From: Ditibartonella apis | Lineage (GTDB): Bacteria > Pseudomonadota > Alphaproteobacteria > Rhizobiales > Rhizobiaceae | NCBI RefSeq assembly: GCF_001952075.1 | Contig: NZ_LXYU01000003.1 | Coordinates: 248,001 to 312,000 of the forward strand | Direction: 5' to 3' | Length of the DNA: 64,000 nucleotides | Shown: piece after piece, positions 18,839 to 27,894 of the stretch | Layout: each line of letters begins with the position of its first letter | Numbering within the stretch: the first letter of the stretch is position 1 | The notes under the pieces: generated by a model | Database searches by the model: none | What the model saw: only the letters and a program-made list of their open reading frames with translations | What the model was told of the DNA's origin: nothing | Position numbers and translations under genes: made by a program

Positions 18839-19942
18839 TCAATTATGGGAAGTATTATTGGCAGTAAACAACCGGTGAAGACCTGTTTTACTGTCGCTTA
18901 AGGAAAGTACTTTGAAAAGTGTTCCCATTTCTTCGGGGGCTGCCAATCTTTCAACATCAAGGCGAATTTTTTCCTGTACGATCGGGCTTTTATTCGCGCC
19001 GAGCTGGCCTGCACGCTCGATCAGTCCCATGCCTGTCAGAAATGCGCCTTGTGTGATGACGCCCGATAGAATGCCGTGGCGTTTTGCAACTATTTCTAGC
19101 GAAGAAAAATCGACATGGCTGGTCAAATCATCTTTTCCCGGAGCGGAAAAAACATTTTTGAATTTGTGACGGGATATAGCCTGTAACGTATCCCCATAGG
19201 GAAGACCGGTGCTGCCATAATCAATAAACAGTGCCGAGCCACGCGCCGTTGAAATGTGTTTTAAAACCTGTTCCACAAATTGCATTCTTGCAGGCGAAAG
19301 TTCCAAGACCGAACCATCCGGCAAATCCTGATATTTCTTCGGCAAGCTTGTTTGATCAAGCACATTGCTACCGACGGCAAACTCCAGTTGATCGTTGTCG
19401 TCTATTCCAATAAGCCGTTCGTGCCATTGACTGTCGATTTTGACGAATTGGTCTATCGGCAAAGCATCAAGAAATTCGTTTGCTACAAGGATGAGCGGAT
19501 CGTCGGGGAGTTTATTGAAATCCTTTAGCCAATGGATTTTATCATCATAAGAAGAAAGAGCCTGTTTTTGTGCTTCTACAAGCTTGTCGGAGGTTTCGAC
19601 CATGAATACTTTCGACGCTTTAAAACATTCGGGCGAAAGTTTTGCAACAACACGCAACAAATCCTGCATGAGTGTGCCGCGCCCCGGTCCCAACTCGCAA
19701 AGGCTGAAGGATGACGGTTTGTTCAACCGATTGAAAGTTTCAATCACCCAGACACCGATAAGTTCGCCAAACATCTGGCTTATTTCAGGTGCGGTAATAA
19801 AATCACCTTCTTTACCGAACGGTGTTTCATGTTTGTAATAGCCGTTTTGATCGTCGCTCAAGGCCAGCGTCATGAAGGTACTCACCCGCATCGGTCCCTG
19901 AAGGGCAATCAACTCGCAAATTTTTGTTTTAAGATCAGCCAT
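18839..19942 (-). CDS. MidA/NDUFAF7-like SAM-dependent methyltransferase
   Basis: Bacterial relative of the mitochondrial protein NDUFAF7, which dimethylates an arginine of the complex I subunit NDUFS2; a similar role in complex I assembly is inferred here. The 367-residue protein starts with [20 protein letters not shown] and [20 protein letters not shown], both strongly typical of the family, followed by the SAM-binding motif [17 protein letters not shown] near residue 82, and a C-terminal FIDYGST and [15 protein letters not shown]. Its start overlaps the end of lgt by 8 bases, so the two are translationally coupled. pgeF follows 42 bases later. Confidence 0.92.
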   Translation of the reverse strand: MADLKTKICELIALQGPMRVSTFMTLALSDDQNGYYKHETPFGKEGDFITAPEISQMFGELIGVWVIETFNRLNKPSSFSLCELGPGRGTLMQDLLRVVAKLSPECFKASKVFMVETSDKLVEAQKQALSSYDDKIHWLKDFNKLPDDPLILVANEFLDALPIDQFVKIDSQWHERLIGIDDNDQLEFAVGSNVLDQTSLPKKYQDLPDGSVLELSPARMQFVEQVLKHISTARGSALFIDYGSTGLPYGDTLQAISRHKFKNVFSAPGKDDLTSHVDFSSLEIVAKRHGILSGVITQGAFLTGMGLIERAGQLGANKSPIVQEKIRLDVERLAAPEEMGTLFKVLSLSDSKTGLHRLFTANNTSHN

Positions 19943-20825
19943 CGTTTTTTATCGAATGAAGATCGGCCTTGTTTTTTGGAGCGTATTTGAAAGCCCGCCA
20001 AATGGCATAAAGGCCGAATAGCACCATGGGAAGCGACAATGCCATGCCATAGGTAAAGCCGGTGTTGGAAAAAACACTGCTGAACCATTCCGGATCTTCA
20101 CCGGGTACGCGGAATATTTCCGAAATCATGCGTGCTATACCATAGCCGAAAATGAAGGTGCCTGAAACAATGCCGGGCTTGCGCAAGGCTTTGAATGCAA
20201 AAACAAGAATGGCAAGCACGATGAACAATATGAGCCCTTCCATCAGCGCTTCATAAATCTGGCTCGGGTGGCGGGGAAGATAATCGGGATCACGCGGAAA
20301 ACACACCGCCCACGCAACATTTGTCACGTTGCCCCATAGCTCCTGATTGATAAAGTTACAAATGCGCACCACACCAAGGCCGACAGGCACACCCGCAGCG
20401 ATTGTATCAAACATCGTCCAAATGCCGATTTTGTGTTTTACGGCAAACCAGATCATGGCGATAATGGTGCCGATCAGCCCACCATGAAAGGCCATGCCGC
20501 CGTCCCAGACGGCAATGATTTCAGCCGGATGGCTGAAATAATATTGCGGATCCCAGAATAAAACCTGCCCGAGACGCCCGCCAACGACAACGCCGATAGC
20601 TGCCCAAACCACAAAATCACCCAATAATTGCGGGGTCATTGGCGGGGTTTCATTGTACCAGAGCGATTTGTGTTTTAACAAAAAGGTGCCATACCACCAG
20701 GCAAAAAGGATGCCGATAACATAGCCAAGGCCGTACCAATGAAGTGCAACAGGTCCGATTTCTACAATGATTGGATTGAGAAAATCGGGAAATGCAATGG
20801 CGGGACAGTTGGGCAAATCGTTCAT
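19935..20825 (-). CDS. lgt: Prolipoprotein diacylglyceryl transferase
   Basis: Transfers diacylglycerol from phosphatidylglycerol to the lipobox cysteine of prolipoproteins in the inner membrane, the first step of lipoprotein maturation. The 296-residue protein has about seven membrane helices. Key family segments are [16 protein letters not shown] near residue 29, [12 protein letters not shown] near 82, [14 protein letters not shown] near 107 with the essential His, and the Lgt signature [15 protein letters not shown] near 150. It is the first gene of lgt-midA-pgeF; the divergent UbiK-like gene starts 335 bases away. The lipoprotein encoded at 11.6 kb would be one of its clients. Confidence 0.97.
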   Translation of the reverse strand: MNDLPNCPAIAFPDFLNPIIVEIGPVALHWYGLGYVIGILFAWWYGTFLLKHKSLWYNETPPMTPQLLGDFVVWAAIGVVVGGRLGQVLFWDPQYYFSHPAEIIAVWDGGMAFHGGLIGTIIAMIWFAVKHKIGIWTMFDTIAAGVPVGLGVVRICNFINQELWGNVTNVAWAVCFPRDPDYLPRHPSQIYEALMEGLILFIVLAILVFAFKALRKPGIVSGTFIFGYGIARMISEIFRVPGEDPEWFSSVFSNTGFTYGMALSLPMVLFGLYAIWRAFKYAPKNKADLHSIKNDG

Positions 20826-21160
20826 GACAAACTATTCAATCCTGAATTTTTGCAGCCGAAGATGACCGAGGAACGGGTTCCGGTCAACCCTCTATTGCTT
20901 GTAAAGTCAATTGTCAGCTTTTAAAAAAAATCTGAAACCATAGGAAGTGGCATAAAGGACAGTTGCAACTTAGGCTCTAAAATTATGTGGTTAAAAGCTT
21001 TTATGTTTTTTAGCTAAAAAGTGTTTTTATGTTTATGTTTCGTGATGTGGGGACAAAGAGATGACAAATCGCCTATCCTCATTTTTAAAAAATGTTCTAT
21101 ATGTTAGCCTGAATTGATTTTTTAATGGGCGTCTAAACAGTTTTAAAAAGGATAGGCCAA
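20826..21160. other. Divergent promoter region lgt / UbiK-like gene
   Basis: 335 bases, no ORF. It should hold both promoters. It has a repeated GTTTTTATGTTTATG stretch near 21000-21035 but no box clear enough to mark. Confidence 0.35.
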
Positions 21161-21460
21161 ATGAATAATGGACCCAATCGTGTTCTTGATGAACTTGCAA
21201 AGTTGATGACCGATGCAGCCGGTGCTGCACAAGGTGTGCGCAAAGAAGCCGAAACCGCTTTTCGTGCCCAGGCGGAACGTGTTCTCAATAAATTTGATTT
21301 TGTTCATCGTGACGAGTTCGAGGTTGTCAAGGAAATGGCCGCCAAAGCACGCGAAGAAGTCGAGGAACTGAAAAAACGTCTGGATAAACAGGAAAACAAA
21401 TCGGGTTCGAAGGCAAAAACCGCTTCGACTTCACAAGAAGAGCACGAAAAGAAAAAATAA
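21161..21460 (+). CDS. UbiK-type accessory factor (BMFP family)
   Basis: Small helical protein, 99 residues. In E. coli the family member UbiK (YqiC) helps the ubiquinone biosynthesis complex and has membrane-fusogenic properties; the rhizobial members are less studied. Visible are an N-terminal amphipathic helix (NRVLDELAKLMTDAAGAAQGV), then KFDFVHRDEFEVVKEMAAKAREEVEELKKRLDKQE, whose final stretch is a coiled coil expected to drive trimers. The last 20 residues are a low-complexity Lys/Ser/Glu tail. It has its own terminator. Confidence 0.85.
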   Translation: MNNGPNRVLDELAKLMTDAAGAAQGVRKEAETAFRAQAERVLNKFDFVHRDEFEVVKEMAAKAREEVEELKKRLDKQENKSGSKAKTASTSQEEHEKKK

Positions 21461-21801
21461 TCCCCAGTTTTTATTGGCTGTGAATAAGTCAGAAAAACGC
21501 TTAATCCAGAATCTGTTAGGACGGGTCGGACTTTTGTTTCCGGCCCGTTTTTTTATTCTTGAACAGCTTTTTGAATCAGGGGGACTAGCGTTCGCAATTT
21601 AGATCAATACACTGAAAATTAAAGATGATTCGCAAAGAAGCCGAAACAGAACAAATGGCAATATTTGCGTTTTATGCAGTTGTTGTGCGTTTTATGCGTT
21701 TATGATTTTTGCGGGTAACTTGAACCGTGTGGCAACGCACGGGTGGTATTTTTCGCCGGAATTTTTCTTGCGGAAATGCGCTTTTGGAATTGAGGAATGA
21801 A
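21461..21801. other. Gap between UbiK-like and YbjN-like genes
   Basis: 341 bases, holding the terminator at 21519-21560. An ORF reading in from 21727 is the upstream open part of the YbjN-like frame, not translated in my view. Confidence 0.4.
21519..21560 (+). terminator. Terminator of the UbiK-like gene
   Basis: Stem ACGGGTCGGA / TCCGGCCCGT (10 bases with one G-U pair) followed by seven T residues. Confidence 0.85.
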
Positions 21802-22302
21802 ATGAGGCTTGCCGTAGGCAACTTGGAACGGGATCGCCACCCTGTCGATTTGATCGAGCAGGTAGCCAATGGTCATGATTGGTCATTTGAAAGAACGGCC
21901 GAAGACGAAATAACAATTTGTGTCGAGGGCCATTGGGCGACTTACCATATTGCGTTCTCGTGGATGGAAAATCAGGAAGCACTGCATCTTGCCTGTGCAT
22001 TCGATATGTCTGTTTCGCAACAAAGACGAAAAGAACTTCTCAAACTGGTTCTGGCAATCAACGAAAAATTGCTGATGGGGCATTTTGATTTCTGGGAAGA
22101 TTCTTCGTCGGTCATTTTCCGGCAGGCATTGTTGCTTTCGGGTGGCTTGCATCCGTCGAACGCACAAGTGGAAAACCTGCTTGTCAATGCTCTTGATGTT
22201 TGTGAAACGCATTATAGCGCTTTCCAGATGGTGGCGTGGTCTTCGCTTTCGGCAGAAAATGCACTGCAATTTGCTTTGTTTGAAACAAAGGGAAATGCTT
22301 GA
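21802..22302 (+). CDS. YbjN domain-containing protein
   Basis: A 166-residue member of the YbjN family, whose fold resembles type III secretion chaperones; the E. coli protein is linked to stress tolerance and motility control but the biochemistry is unknown. The rhizobial signature start NLERDRHPVDLIEQVANGHDW is at residues 6-26, followed by TICVEGHWATYHIAFSWMEN and a helical half with LLKLVLAINEKLLMGHFDFW near 85-104. ATG at 21802 is chosen over an in-frame GTG 75 bases upstream because TGAGGA precedes it at the right spacing and homologues start here. csaA follows 41 bases later and may be co-transcribed. Confidence 0.87.
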   Translation: MRLAVGNLERDRHPVDLIEQVANGHDWSFERTAEDEITICVEGHWATYHIAFSWMENQEALHLACAFDMSVSQQRRKELLKLVLAINEKLLMGHFDFWEDSSSVIFRQALLLSGGLHPSNAQVENLLVNALDVCETHYSAFQMVAWSSLSAENALQFALFETKGNA

Positions 22303-22343
22303 TCGGATAAAGTGTTTGGCAGGCAATACAAGGAGTTTGTAAG

Positions 22344-22682
22344 GTGGCAGAAATCAGTTTTGATGATTTTTTAAAGGTTGATATCCGTGTCGGGAAAATT
22401 ATCGAAGCGAAGGCTTTTCCTGAAGCACGTAAACCTGCCTACAAACTCAAAATCGATTTCGGCAAAGAGATCGGCGTCAAACTTTCATCAGCTCAGATAA
22501 CTGTGCATTACAAGCTCGACGAGCTTGTCGGTCGTGAAGTTCTATGTGTTGTCAATTTTCCGCCGCGCCAGATCGGCCCGTTCATGTCGGAAGTTCTCAC
22601 TCTTGGTCTGCCTGATGAAAATGGCGCTGTTGTGCTTCTTGAACCGTCAAAAGAAGTTCCCGTTGGCGGGCGCATATTCTAG
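22344..22682 (+). CDS. csaA: CsaA-type tRNA-binding protein / chaperone
   Basis: A stand-alone EMAP-II-like OB-fold domain. In Bacillus CsaA acts as a secretion-related chaperone and the fold binds tRNA; the role in alphaproteobacteria is not well defined. At 112 residues it has family length, with FDDFLKVDIRVGKIIEAKAF at the start, SSAQITVHY near 50-58, and NFPPRQIGPFMSEVLTLGL near 72-90. The start is GTG at 22344; AAGGAG at 22330-22335 lies 8 bases upstream and supports it, and no suitable ATG is near. Probable operon with the YbjN-like gene. Confidence 0.93.
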   Translation: MAEISFDDFLKVDIRVGKIIEAKAFPEARKPAYKLKIDFGKEIGVKLSSAQITVHYKLDELVGREVLCVVNFPPRQIGPFMSEVLTLGLPDENGAVVLLEPSKEVPVGGRIF

Positions 22683-23373
22683 AAACAGCAATGCATCGGA
22701 TTTTTGCAATGCAAAGCGGGTTAATCCAGCCAACCGTGCCACTTGAATGACCAACACTTGAACCACTAGCATTTTGCTTGTGACCGAGTGAACCGATTAC
22801 ACTTTGTGATGATAGTCGAAGGTCAATGATCGGCATAGCACAACGATTGATCTAAGCGGTGGTGGTCTTGTGTCTTTGGGGTGCTTAAAAAATCGGTCGC
22901 TACATTTTCCAGTTGCCAATTTTTTCTATCAGCGCTTCGAAAATAACAGTTTTCACTATCCGAAATAACATTCGAATGTAAGGATGAGTGGCGCAAGGAT
23001 AAGTGGTTTGCGGGCAAACGGTTCTCGTCATTGCCAAACAAGCCCGCCATCGGTAACCACTGCCGAACGGCATACGAACTGCTCTTCATGGCACGCGTGG
23101 CCTGATATTAACAAGGAACGTTTAATGACAGGGGCAAACGGCCTTCGTCATTCATAAAAATATTAATTTGGTCGTCAGGGAATAATTTTAGTTGCTGGTG
23201 CGACAGTTCTTCCCGACACCGCTTGCCATCACGTGGTCACAAGCGGGTAACAGGAAATAGTTGCGCAAACGGTTTTTTGCCCGTTAAGCTGAAGCCAAGC
23301 CCGAGCTTCTATTCTCTGATAGCCATTATTTCCTGATAAGCTCGAGCCAAAGCGTGCAACGAAGTGCCGCCTC
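22683..23373. other. Gene-free stretch with degenerate repeats
   Basis: 691 bases between csaA (plus) and the DUF3008 gene (minus). No ORF with coding character. A motif GGGCAAACGG followed by a CTTCGTCATT-like stretch occurs near 23012 and 23132, with a partial third copy (GCGCAAACGG) near 23264. Confidence 0.4.
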
Positions 23374-23571
23374 TTATTTTTTTGATTTTTTGCCGATGTT
23401 ATCAGGCAAATCCTTGCGCTTGGTCGAAGCAAAATCTTCAAGCTCGTCTTCTGTCATGGATTGCTCCATTTTTTTGGAAGCCCCCTGCAAAGAGCTGACC
23501 GGTGTTTTGCCGCGTTTGGCCGCGAGGGCTGCTCCGGCTGCCTTCTGTTGGACTTTGGAACGTGCTGGCAT
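23374..23571 (-). CDS. DUF3008 small basic protein
   Basis: A 65-residue protein of a family common in Rhizobiales and of unknown function. The pattern is diagnostic: MPARSKVQQKAAGAALAAKRG at the start (note only that the first 20 or so residues are Ala/Lys/Arg-rich), a central KGASKKMEQSM-like stretch (here QGASKKMEQSM), TEDELEDFASTKRKDLPD, and a lysine-rich end. It is very likely unstructured in part and highly charged. The ATG at 23571 follows a GAAAGGAAAT ribosome site. It is downstream of the histidine kinase gene on the same strand with a 117-base gap, so separate transcription is more likely. Confidence 0.85.
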   Translation of the reverse strand: MPARSKVQQKAAGAALAAKRGKTPVSSLQGASKKMEQSMTEDELEDFASTKRKDLPDNIGKKSKK

Positions 23572-23688
23572 GATGATTTCCTTTCTGAAAAGAACAGATA
23601 CATGAGATTGAAACAGTACAAGAAAGCCGATCTCACTTTCTTCAAAACTGTTTCGAAATGAAATGCCTGTTCTTGTTCATATCGGGCG

Positions 23689-25029
23689 CTAGAGAGGAAT
23701 TTCAACAATGACGCGCAAGCCGCCAGTCGGGCTATCATCCAGTACAATATTGCCGCCGTGGCTGCGGGCAATATCCTGTGCAATCGAAAGGCCAAGGCCT
23801 GTGCCACTGGCATCCTGATTGCGTGCTTCGTCAAGCCGGAAGAACGGCTTGAACACTTCGTCCCGCATATTGGCAGGAATTCCCGGCCCATCATCGTCGA
23901 TAATGATGACGAGGTCATCGTCACCATGAACGATGGCCACATCGACGTTTTTGGCATAACGGAAACTGTTCGAGACAAGATTGCTGACAAGCCTTGAAAA
24001 AGCCTTCGGCTTCAATTGCACGAGAGGCGATCCTTCTATGTGATAGACAAAGCCGCGATCGCGCAGTTTCGCATCCTTTTGAAGGGTCTTCATCAATTCG
24101 CTCAAGTCGAGCTCGCCGACATTTTCGGTTCCCTCGCCACGAGCAAAGGCAAGATAACCTTCCAGCATGTTCTGCATGTCGGCCACGTCCTGTTCAAGGG
24201 GTGTTGTATCGAAGCTTCCCTTTGCCAAAGCCAGTTGCAATTTGAAGCGGGTTAAAATGGTGCGCAAATCATGGCTGACACCGGAAAGCATCATTGTGCG
24301 TTGCTCGATCTGGCGTTCAATGCGCTTGCGCATGCGCAAAAATGCAGTGCCTGCACGGCGGACTTCTTCGGCACCTCTCGGTTCGAACCCTTCCGGTAAA
24401 GGCAAGCCTCGCCCGAAACTGTCGGCCGCAGCGGCCAGCTGCTGGATCGGTTTGATCTGGTTTCTTAAAAAGAAAATAGCAATAATCAATAAAACAAGCG
24501 CTGTGCCAACCATCCAGCTCAAGAAAATACCGGTGTTTGATGCATAGGCTTGCGAGCGCATGGCAAATACGCGCAAGACATGGTTATCAAGCCGGATGCG
24601 GATTTCCACAAGGTCGGAATCTCCCACTGTGTCAATCCAGAACGGGCGGTTGATCTGGCGGGTGATTTCTTCACTTAAGAAATAATCGAGAATAGCAAAG
24701 AAAGGTTTCGGGCCGGGGGGTGGTAATGGTTCAGGCGGCAATATTGATATGTTAAGCCCCATGCGTTGCTGGGCAATGCGCGTAATATTGTTGTAATTAT
24801 CGTCTTGCGGATAGGTTTCGATAATGTCGATAATGGCGGAAATATCACGAACAACGGCCGTAGACAGGCGTTCGGTTACCATCTGCCAATGCCGTTCCAT
24901 GAAAACATAGGCAATAACCGATTGCAACAACACCATTGGCGCAATGATGATGATGAGCGAGCGCGCATAAAGGCGCTTTGGCATTTTTTTTGCCAGCCAA
25001 CGCCCAAAACTATTGATAGGCCCGGCCAT
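23689..25029 (-). CDS. EnvZ-type sensor histidine kinase
   Basis: Inner-membrane sensor of 446 residues. Two membrane helices (about 21-43 and 168-190) enclose a periplasmic domain of roughly 120 residues that includes a Pro-rich LPPEPLPPPGPKP loop. A HAMP region (about 190-245) leads to the H-box MLSGVSHDLRTILTRFKL with the phosphorylated His near residue 252, then the N-box SRLVSNLVSNSFRYA, the G1 box DDDGPGIPANMR and the G2 box GTGLGLSIAQDIARSHGG. In most EnvZ proteins the H-box reads HDLRTPLTR; here Pro is Ile, a change I believe recurs in rhizobial relatives. Starts 8 bases after the response regulator gene, so they form an operon. The signal is unknown. Confidence 0.93.
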   Translation of the reverse strand: MAGPINSFGRWLAKKMPKRLYARSLIIIIAPMVLLQSVIAYVFMERHWQMVTERLSTAVVRDISAIIDIIETYPQDDNYNNITRIAQQRMGLNISILPPEPLPPPGPKPFFAILDYFLSEEITRQINRPFWIDTVGDSDLVEIRIRLDNHVLRVFAMRSQAYASNTGIFLSWMVGTALVLLIIAIFFLRNQIKPIQQLAAAADSFGRGLPLPEGFEPRGAEEVRRAGTAFLRMRKRIERQIEQRTMMLSGVSHDLRTILTRFKLQLALAKGSFDTTPLEQDVADMQNMLEGYLAFARGEGTENVGELDLSELMKTLQKDAKLRDRGFVYHIEGSPLVQLKPKAFSRLVSNLVSNSFRYAKNVDVAIVHGDDDLVIIIDDDGPGIPANMRDEVFKPFFRLDEARNQDASGTGLGLSIAQDIARSHGGNIVLDDSPTGGLRVIVEIPL

Positions 25030-25037
25030 TGATCATC

Positions 25038-25742
25038 CTACTCGATTGAAAGTTTATAACCGACGCCGCGCACCGTTTGCAAATAAACCGGATTGGCAGG
25101 GTCTTTTTCGATTTTGCGGCGCAACCGGTTGATCTGCACGTCAATTGTGCGTTCACCAACTTCCCCTTCACCGGTGGCGAGTTTGTGGCGCGGAATGGTT
25201 GTGCCCGCATGTTCGGCAAAGATTGACATAATTTCCTGTTCGCGATCTGTGAGCTTTATGACTTCGCCGGATTTTTTCAGTTCTTTCTTGGCAATCGAAA
25301 ATGTATAGGGGCCGAAAACCAGTTGCTCTATCTTCGGCTGTCCATGGGTATTACCGCGACGCAAAATTGCATTGACGCGCAGCAAAAGTTCGCGCGGGTC
25401 GAACGGTTTCGGCAGATAATCATCAGCACCCGCCTCAAGCCCGTCAATACGGCTATCAGTTTCAGACAAAGCTGTAAGCATAAGAATGGGCACGGTTTTT
25501 GTCTCGCGTAGTGACCGCGTCAGCGAAATGCCGTTTTCACCCGGCATCATGACATCGACAATCAAAAGGTCAAAATCAAGTCCGGCCAATTTGCGGCGTG
25601 CGTCATCAGCGTTTGCAGCAACCGAGACACGAAAACCGTTCTGGACAAGATATTGCGACAAAAGGCTGCGTATACGCGTATCATCATCAATAACCAGAAG
25701 ATGGGGGGCGTCATCAGAAAGCTTTGTTGTTTGTTCTGTCAT
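25038..25742 (-). CDS. OmpR/PetR-type response regulator
   Basis: A 234-residue DNA-binding response regulator and partner of the kinase gene 8 bases downstream. Receiver domain residues are visible: acidic pair IDDDTR near 18-23, phosphorylated Asp in LLIVDVMMPGENG near 60, the Thr in LMLTAL near 88, and the Lys in DDYLPKPFDPREL near 108. The C-terminal winged helix shows LTDREQEIMSIF and GERTIDVQINRLRRKIEKDP, ending VYLQTVRGVGYKLSIE. VMMPGENGISLTRSLR is typical of the alphaproteobacterial OmpR group that includes Rhodobacter PetR. The target genes are not evident; petABC is 17 kb away, so PetR-like naming implies no link to it. Confidence 0.93.
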   Translation of the reverse strand: MTEQTTKLSDDAPHLLVIDDDTRIRSLLSQYLVQNGFRVSVAANADDARRKLAGLDFDLLIVDVMMPGENGISLTRSLRETKTVPILMLTALSETDSRIDGLEAGADDYLPKPFDPRELLLRVNAILRRGNTHGQPKIEQLVFGPYTFSIAKKELKKSGEVIKLTDREQEIMSIFAEHAGTTIPRHKLATGEGEVGERTIDVQINRLRRKIEKDPANPVYLQTVRGVGYKLSIE

Positions 25743-26196
25743 TTTTACCTATCCGAATTGAAAAGAGTTTATCGGAAGAATCCGCCTCTGTCGAGAGAAC
25801 CGGCTTTTTATTGCTCCCAATTTTAGGCTTTTACGTGACAGGCCAAAAACGATTGCAAGTCTGTTAATTTTACGTTGCGTGGTCCGACTTCTTTTCTATG
25901 TGAATTTCTTTGGTAAGGGGGCGGGAAAGAGGGCTGTTCAGTAACGAATTTCAAAAAACGATGATTATGTCTTCACCTACCATTCGCCTTTGGCTTTTAA
26001 AATCGCTTTTGTCAGGTTTGGAAAGGCTCGAAACTGTGAAGCGCCCGCACGGTACTGTTAAAGGCAAAATATAGGTAATCGCTCGGGAAGACGGGCGAGA
26101 GGTGTTTCGGACTGTCCCGTTATAGCTCTTGATATTCTAAAGCTTGAAGTCGATATAAATTTAAATTTCCTGCAACCGATTGTCGAAAGTAATTGA
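25743..26196. other. Divergent intergenic region
   Basis: 454 bases between the response regulator (minus) and the hydrolase gene (plus). No gene or strong repeat was seen. Confidence 0.35.
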
Positions 26197-26841
26197 ATGG
26201 GAAACTTGAAAGCAACAATCATACCGGTCACTGTGTTCCGGCAAAATTGCACTCTCCTTTATGATGGTGAAACAATGCGTGGCGTGCTTGTTGATCCCGG
26301 TGGTGATTGGCCGAATGTCGCCCAAGCAATAAAAGAGACTGGCGTCCATGTTGAAGCCATATGGATCACCCACGCCCATGTCGACCATGCAGGTGGCGCG
26401 ATGGAGGCCAAGGAAGCTCTTGGTGTTCAAATCTACGGTTCCAATATTGCCGATAAACCGCTCATGGAAAATCTGGTTATCACAGCGCGGGATTATGGAA
26501 TGAAAGACGTGCGTAATTGTGTTCCCGACCATTGGCTTGAAGAAGGTGATGTTGTGGATTGTGGTGACCATAAATTCGAAGTCTTCCACACACCCGGTCA
26601 TGCACCCGGTCACGTCATCTATTTCAATAAAGAAGCAAAATTGGCCTTCGTCGGCGATGTGCTTTTTCATAATTCGATCGGCAGGACAGATTTTCCCTTT
26701 TGTTCCTATCCGGATCTTATGCGCTCGTTGAAAGAAAAGGTTTTGCGATTGGGGGATGATGTTGTGTTCATCAGCGGGCACGGTGAAATGGGCACGATCG
26801 GCGAAGAAAAACGCCATAATCCGTTCTTACAAGATATGTGA
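26197..26841 (+). CDS. Metallo-beta-lactamase fold hydrolase (YcbL/GloB-like)
   Basis: A 214-residue single-domain hydrolase of the glyoxalase II-like group. The zinc-binding motif THAHVDHAGG near residue 60-69 is intact (HXHXDH), and further metal ligands are in TPGHAPGHVIYF near 133 and in FVGDVLF near 153; SGHGEMGTIGEEKRHNP near 196 holds the last His. This pattern and length match E. coli YcbL, which has weak glyoxalase II activity; the true substrate cannot be read from sequence. It is monocistronic, followed by a strong hairpin 30 bases beyond the stop. Confidence 0.9.
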   Translation: MGNLKATIIPVTVFRQNCTLLYDGETMRGVLVDPGGDWPNVAQAIKETGVHVEAIWITHAHVDHAGGAMEAKEALGVQIYGSNIADKPLMENLVITARDYGMKDVRNCVPDHWLEEGDVVDCGDHKFEVFHTPGHAPGHVIYFNKEAKLAFVGDVLFHNSIGRTDFPFCSYPDLMRSLKEKVLRLGDDVVFISGHGEMGTIGEEKRHNPFLQDM

Positions 26842-26871
26842 GATGTGAAACAGTCCTCGCTTCAAGATCAA

Positions 26872-26897
26872 ATAGCAAGTGCTTTTGCACTTGCTAT
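26872..26897. terminator. Perfect hairpin after the hydrolase gene
   Basis: Stem ATAGCAAGTGC with GCACTTGCTAT (11 bases) and a TTTT loop. The downstream sequence GTCCTCTGC lacks a T run, so it may protect the 3' end rather than terminate. Confidence 0.45.
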
Positions 26898-27162
26898 GTC
26901 CTCTGCTGACACCGGACTTATAAAAATCGGCGAGTCTCGTAGCTTTCCCCGGCAGATAGCATCCGTAATCATTTGATGGCGGAAAATATCCCGCGTTTAC
27001 TCGCGCCCGCATTCAATCATTCCAGAGGCCTTCCAACGATTGATTGAACGGTTGATGCCTTTTCGTTTAAAAATTATAACTTCATCTGCTTGGGAGGTAA
27101 GGTCGAATTGATATTGTTTTTCAGGCACTATTTTGAGATCAAGCATTGTTTCGAAGAGGGGT

Positions 27163-27194
27163 AAAAAAATACCCGACGCGAGGCCGGGTATTTT
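27163..27194 (-). terminator. Terminator of the BA14K gene
   Basis: On the minus strand AATACCCGGCC...CGGGTATT forms a stem followed by a run of seven T residues, 23 bases beyond the stop codon. Confidence 0.88.
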
Positions 27195-27216
27195 CTTTTA
27201 ATCGGATGCCTTCAAA

Positions 27217-27690
27217 TCAATTGGCGTTACAAAAATGGTTGAGACCATCAACGCCACGATATGTTCCTGTCCGCGGATTGAACGAGCGGTATTTGTGCGA
27301 GCAATAGGCGCGCCAACCTGGTGTCCAAGGCTGATAAATCGGTTTGTAAGCGGCAGGTGCCGGCGGATAATAGGGACGGGCAGGTGCATAATATCTTGGT
27401 GCTGCCGGATAATAGGCCGGAGGCGGGGGCGGAGCCTGATAAATGACCTGAGGTTGTGACGGTTGCGACAAGGCGCTGCCAATCAGCGCACCGGCTGCAA
27501 GGCCGACGACACCGGCAGCAACTGCGTCTCCGTGATCGTGATGATGATGGTGGTGATCCCAATAACGCGGACCACCCCAATAACCCGGACCACCCCAATA
27601 GTGGTCATGTGCTGATGCGCCAGCAAGCGGGGCCACAACCATCACTGCCGATACGGCAGAAAGCATTGCCAATTTTGCAAAATTTTTCAT
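27217..27690 (-). CDS. BA14K family secreted protein
   Basis: A 157-residue exported protein of the family named after the Brucella 14-kDa immunoreactive, lectin-like protein. The signal peptide MKNFAKLAMLSAVSAVMVV ends near AGASA. It is followed by Trp/Gly/Tyr-rich sequence, a run of six His (HHHHHHDH) near residue 49, a short hydrophobic AAGVVGLAAGALIGSAL segment, a Pro/Tyr-rich linker, and the BA14K domain WRAYCSHKYRSFNPRTGTY with the C-terminal NHFCNAN; the two Cys probably pair. ATG at 27690 is preferred over one 48 bases upstream because AAGGAG precedes it. The His run could bind metal, but that is a guess. Confidence 0.88.
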   Translation of the reverse strand: MKNFAKLAMLSAVSAVMVVAPLAGASAHDHYWGGPGYWGGPRYWDHHHHHHDHGDAVAAGVVGLAAGALIGSALSQPSQPQVIYQAPPPPPAYYPAAPRYYAPARPYYPPAPAAYKPIYQPWTPGWRAYCSHKYRSFNPRTGTYRGVDGLNHFCNAN

Positions 27691-27846
27691 GGTTGAACTC
27701 CTTTGAATTCGGTTCATGAAAACAATTCTATCTCTCATTTTCTGAACGCAGCCTGAACGCTGCTTGTGACTTTCTTATGGTAAATAAGATATTTAACATT
27801 TTTTTCCATCACAATTTATATTTTTTTGTTACAGAAAATTTGTCAA

Positions 27847-27876
27847 AAAAAAACCGGATCGCGAGACCCGGTTTAA
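27847..27876 (-). terminator. Terminator of the first cold-shock gene
   Basis: On the minus strand AAACCGGGTCTCGCGATCCGGTTT forms a stem of at least 8 bases followed by nine or more T residues. Confidence 0.9.
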
Positions 27877-27894
27877 TGGATGAACGGTCCGGGT

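Larger units (their letters stand above)
26842..27216. other. Convergent intergenic region
   Basis: 375 bases between the hydrolase gene and the BA14K gene. It contains the hairpin at 26872-26897 and the terminator at 27163-27194, and nothing else recognised. Confidence 0.4.
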
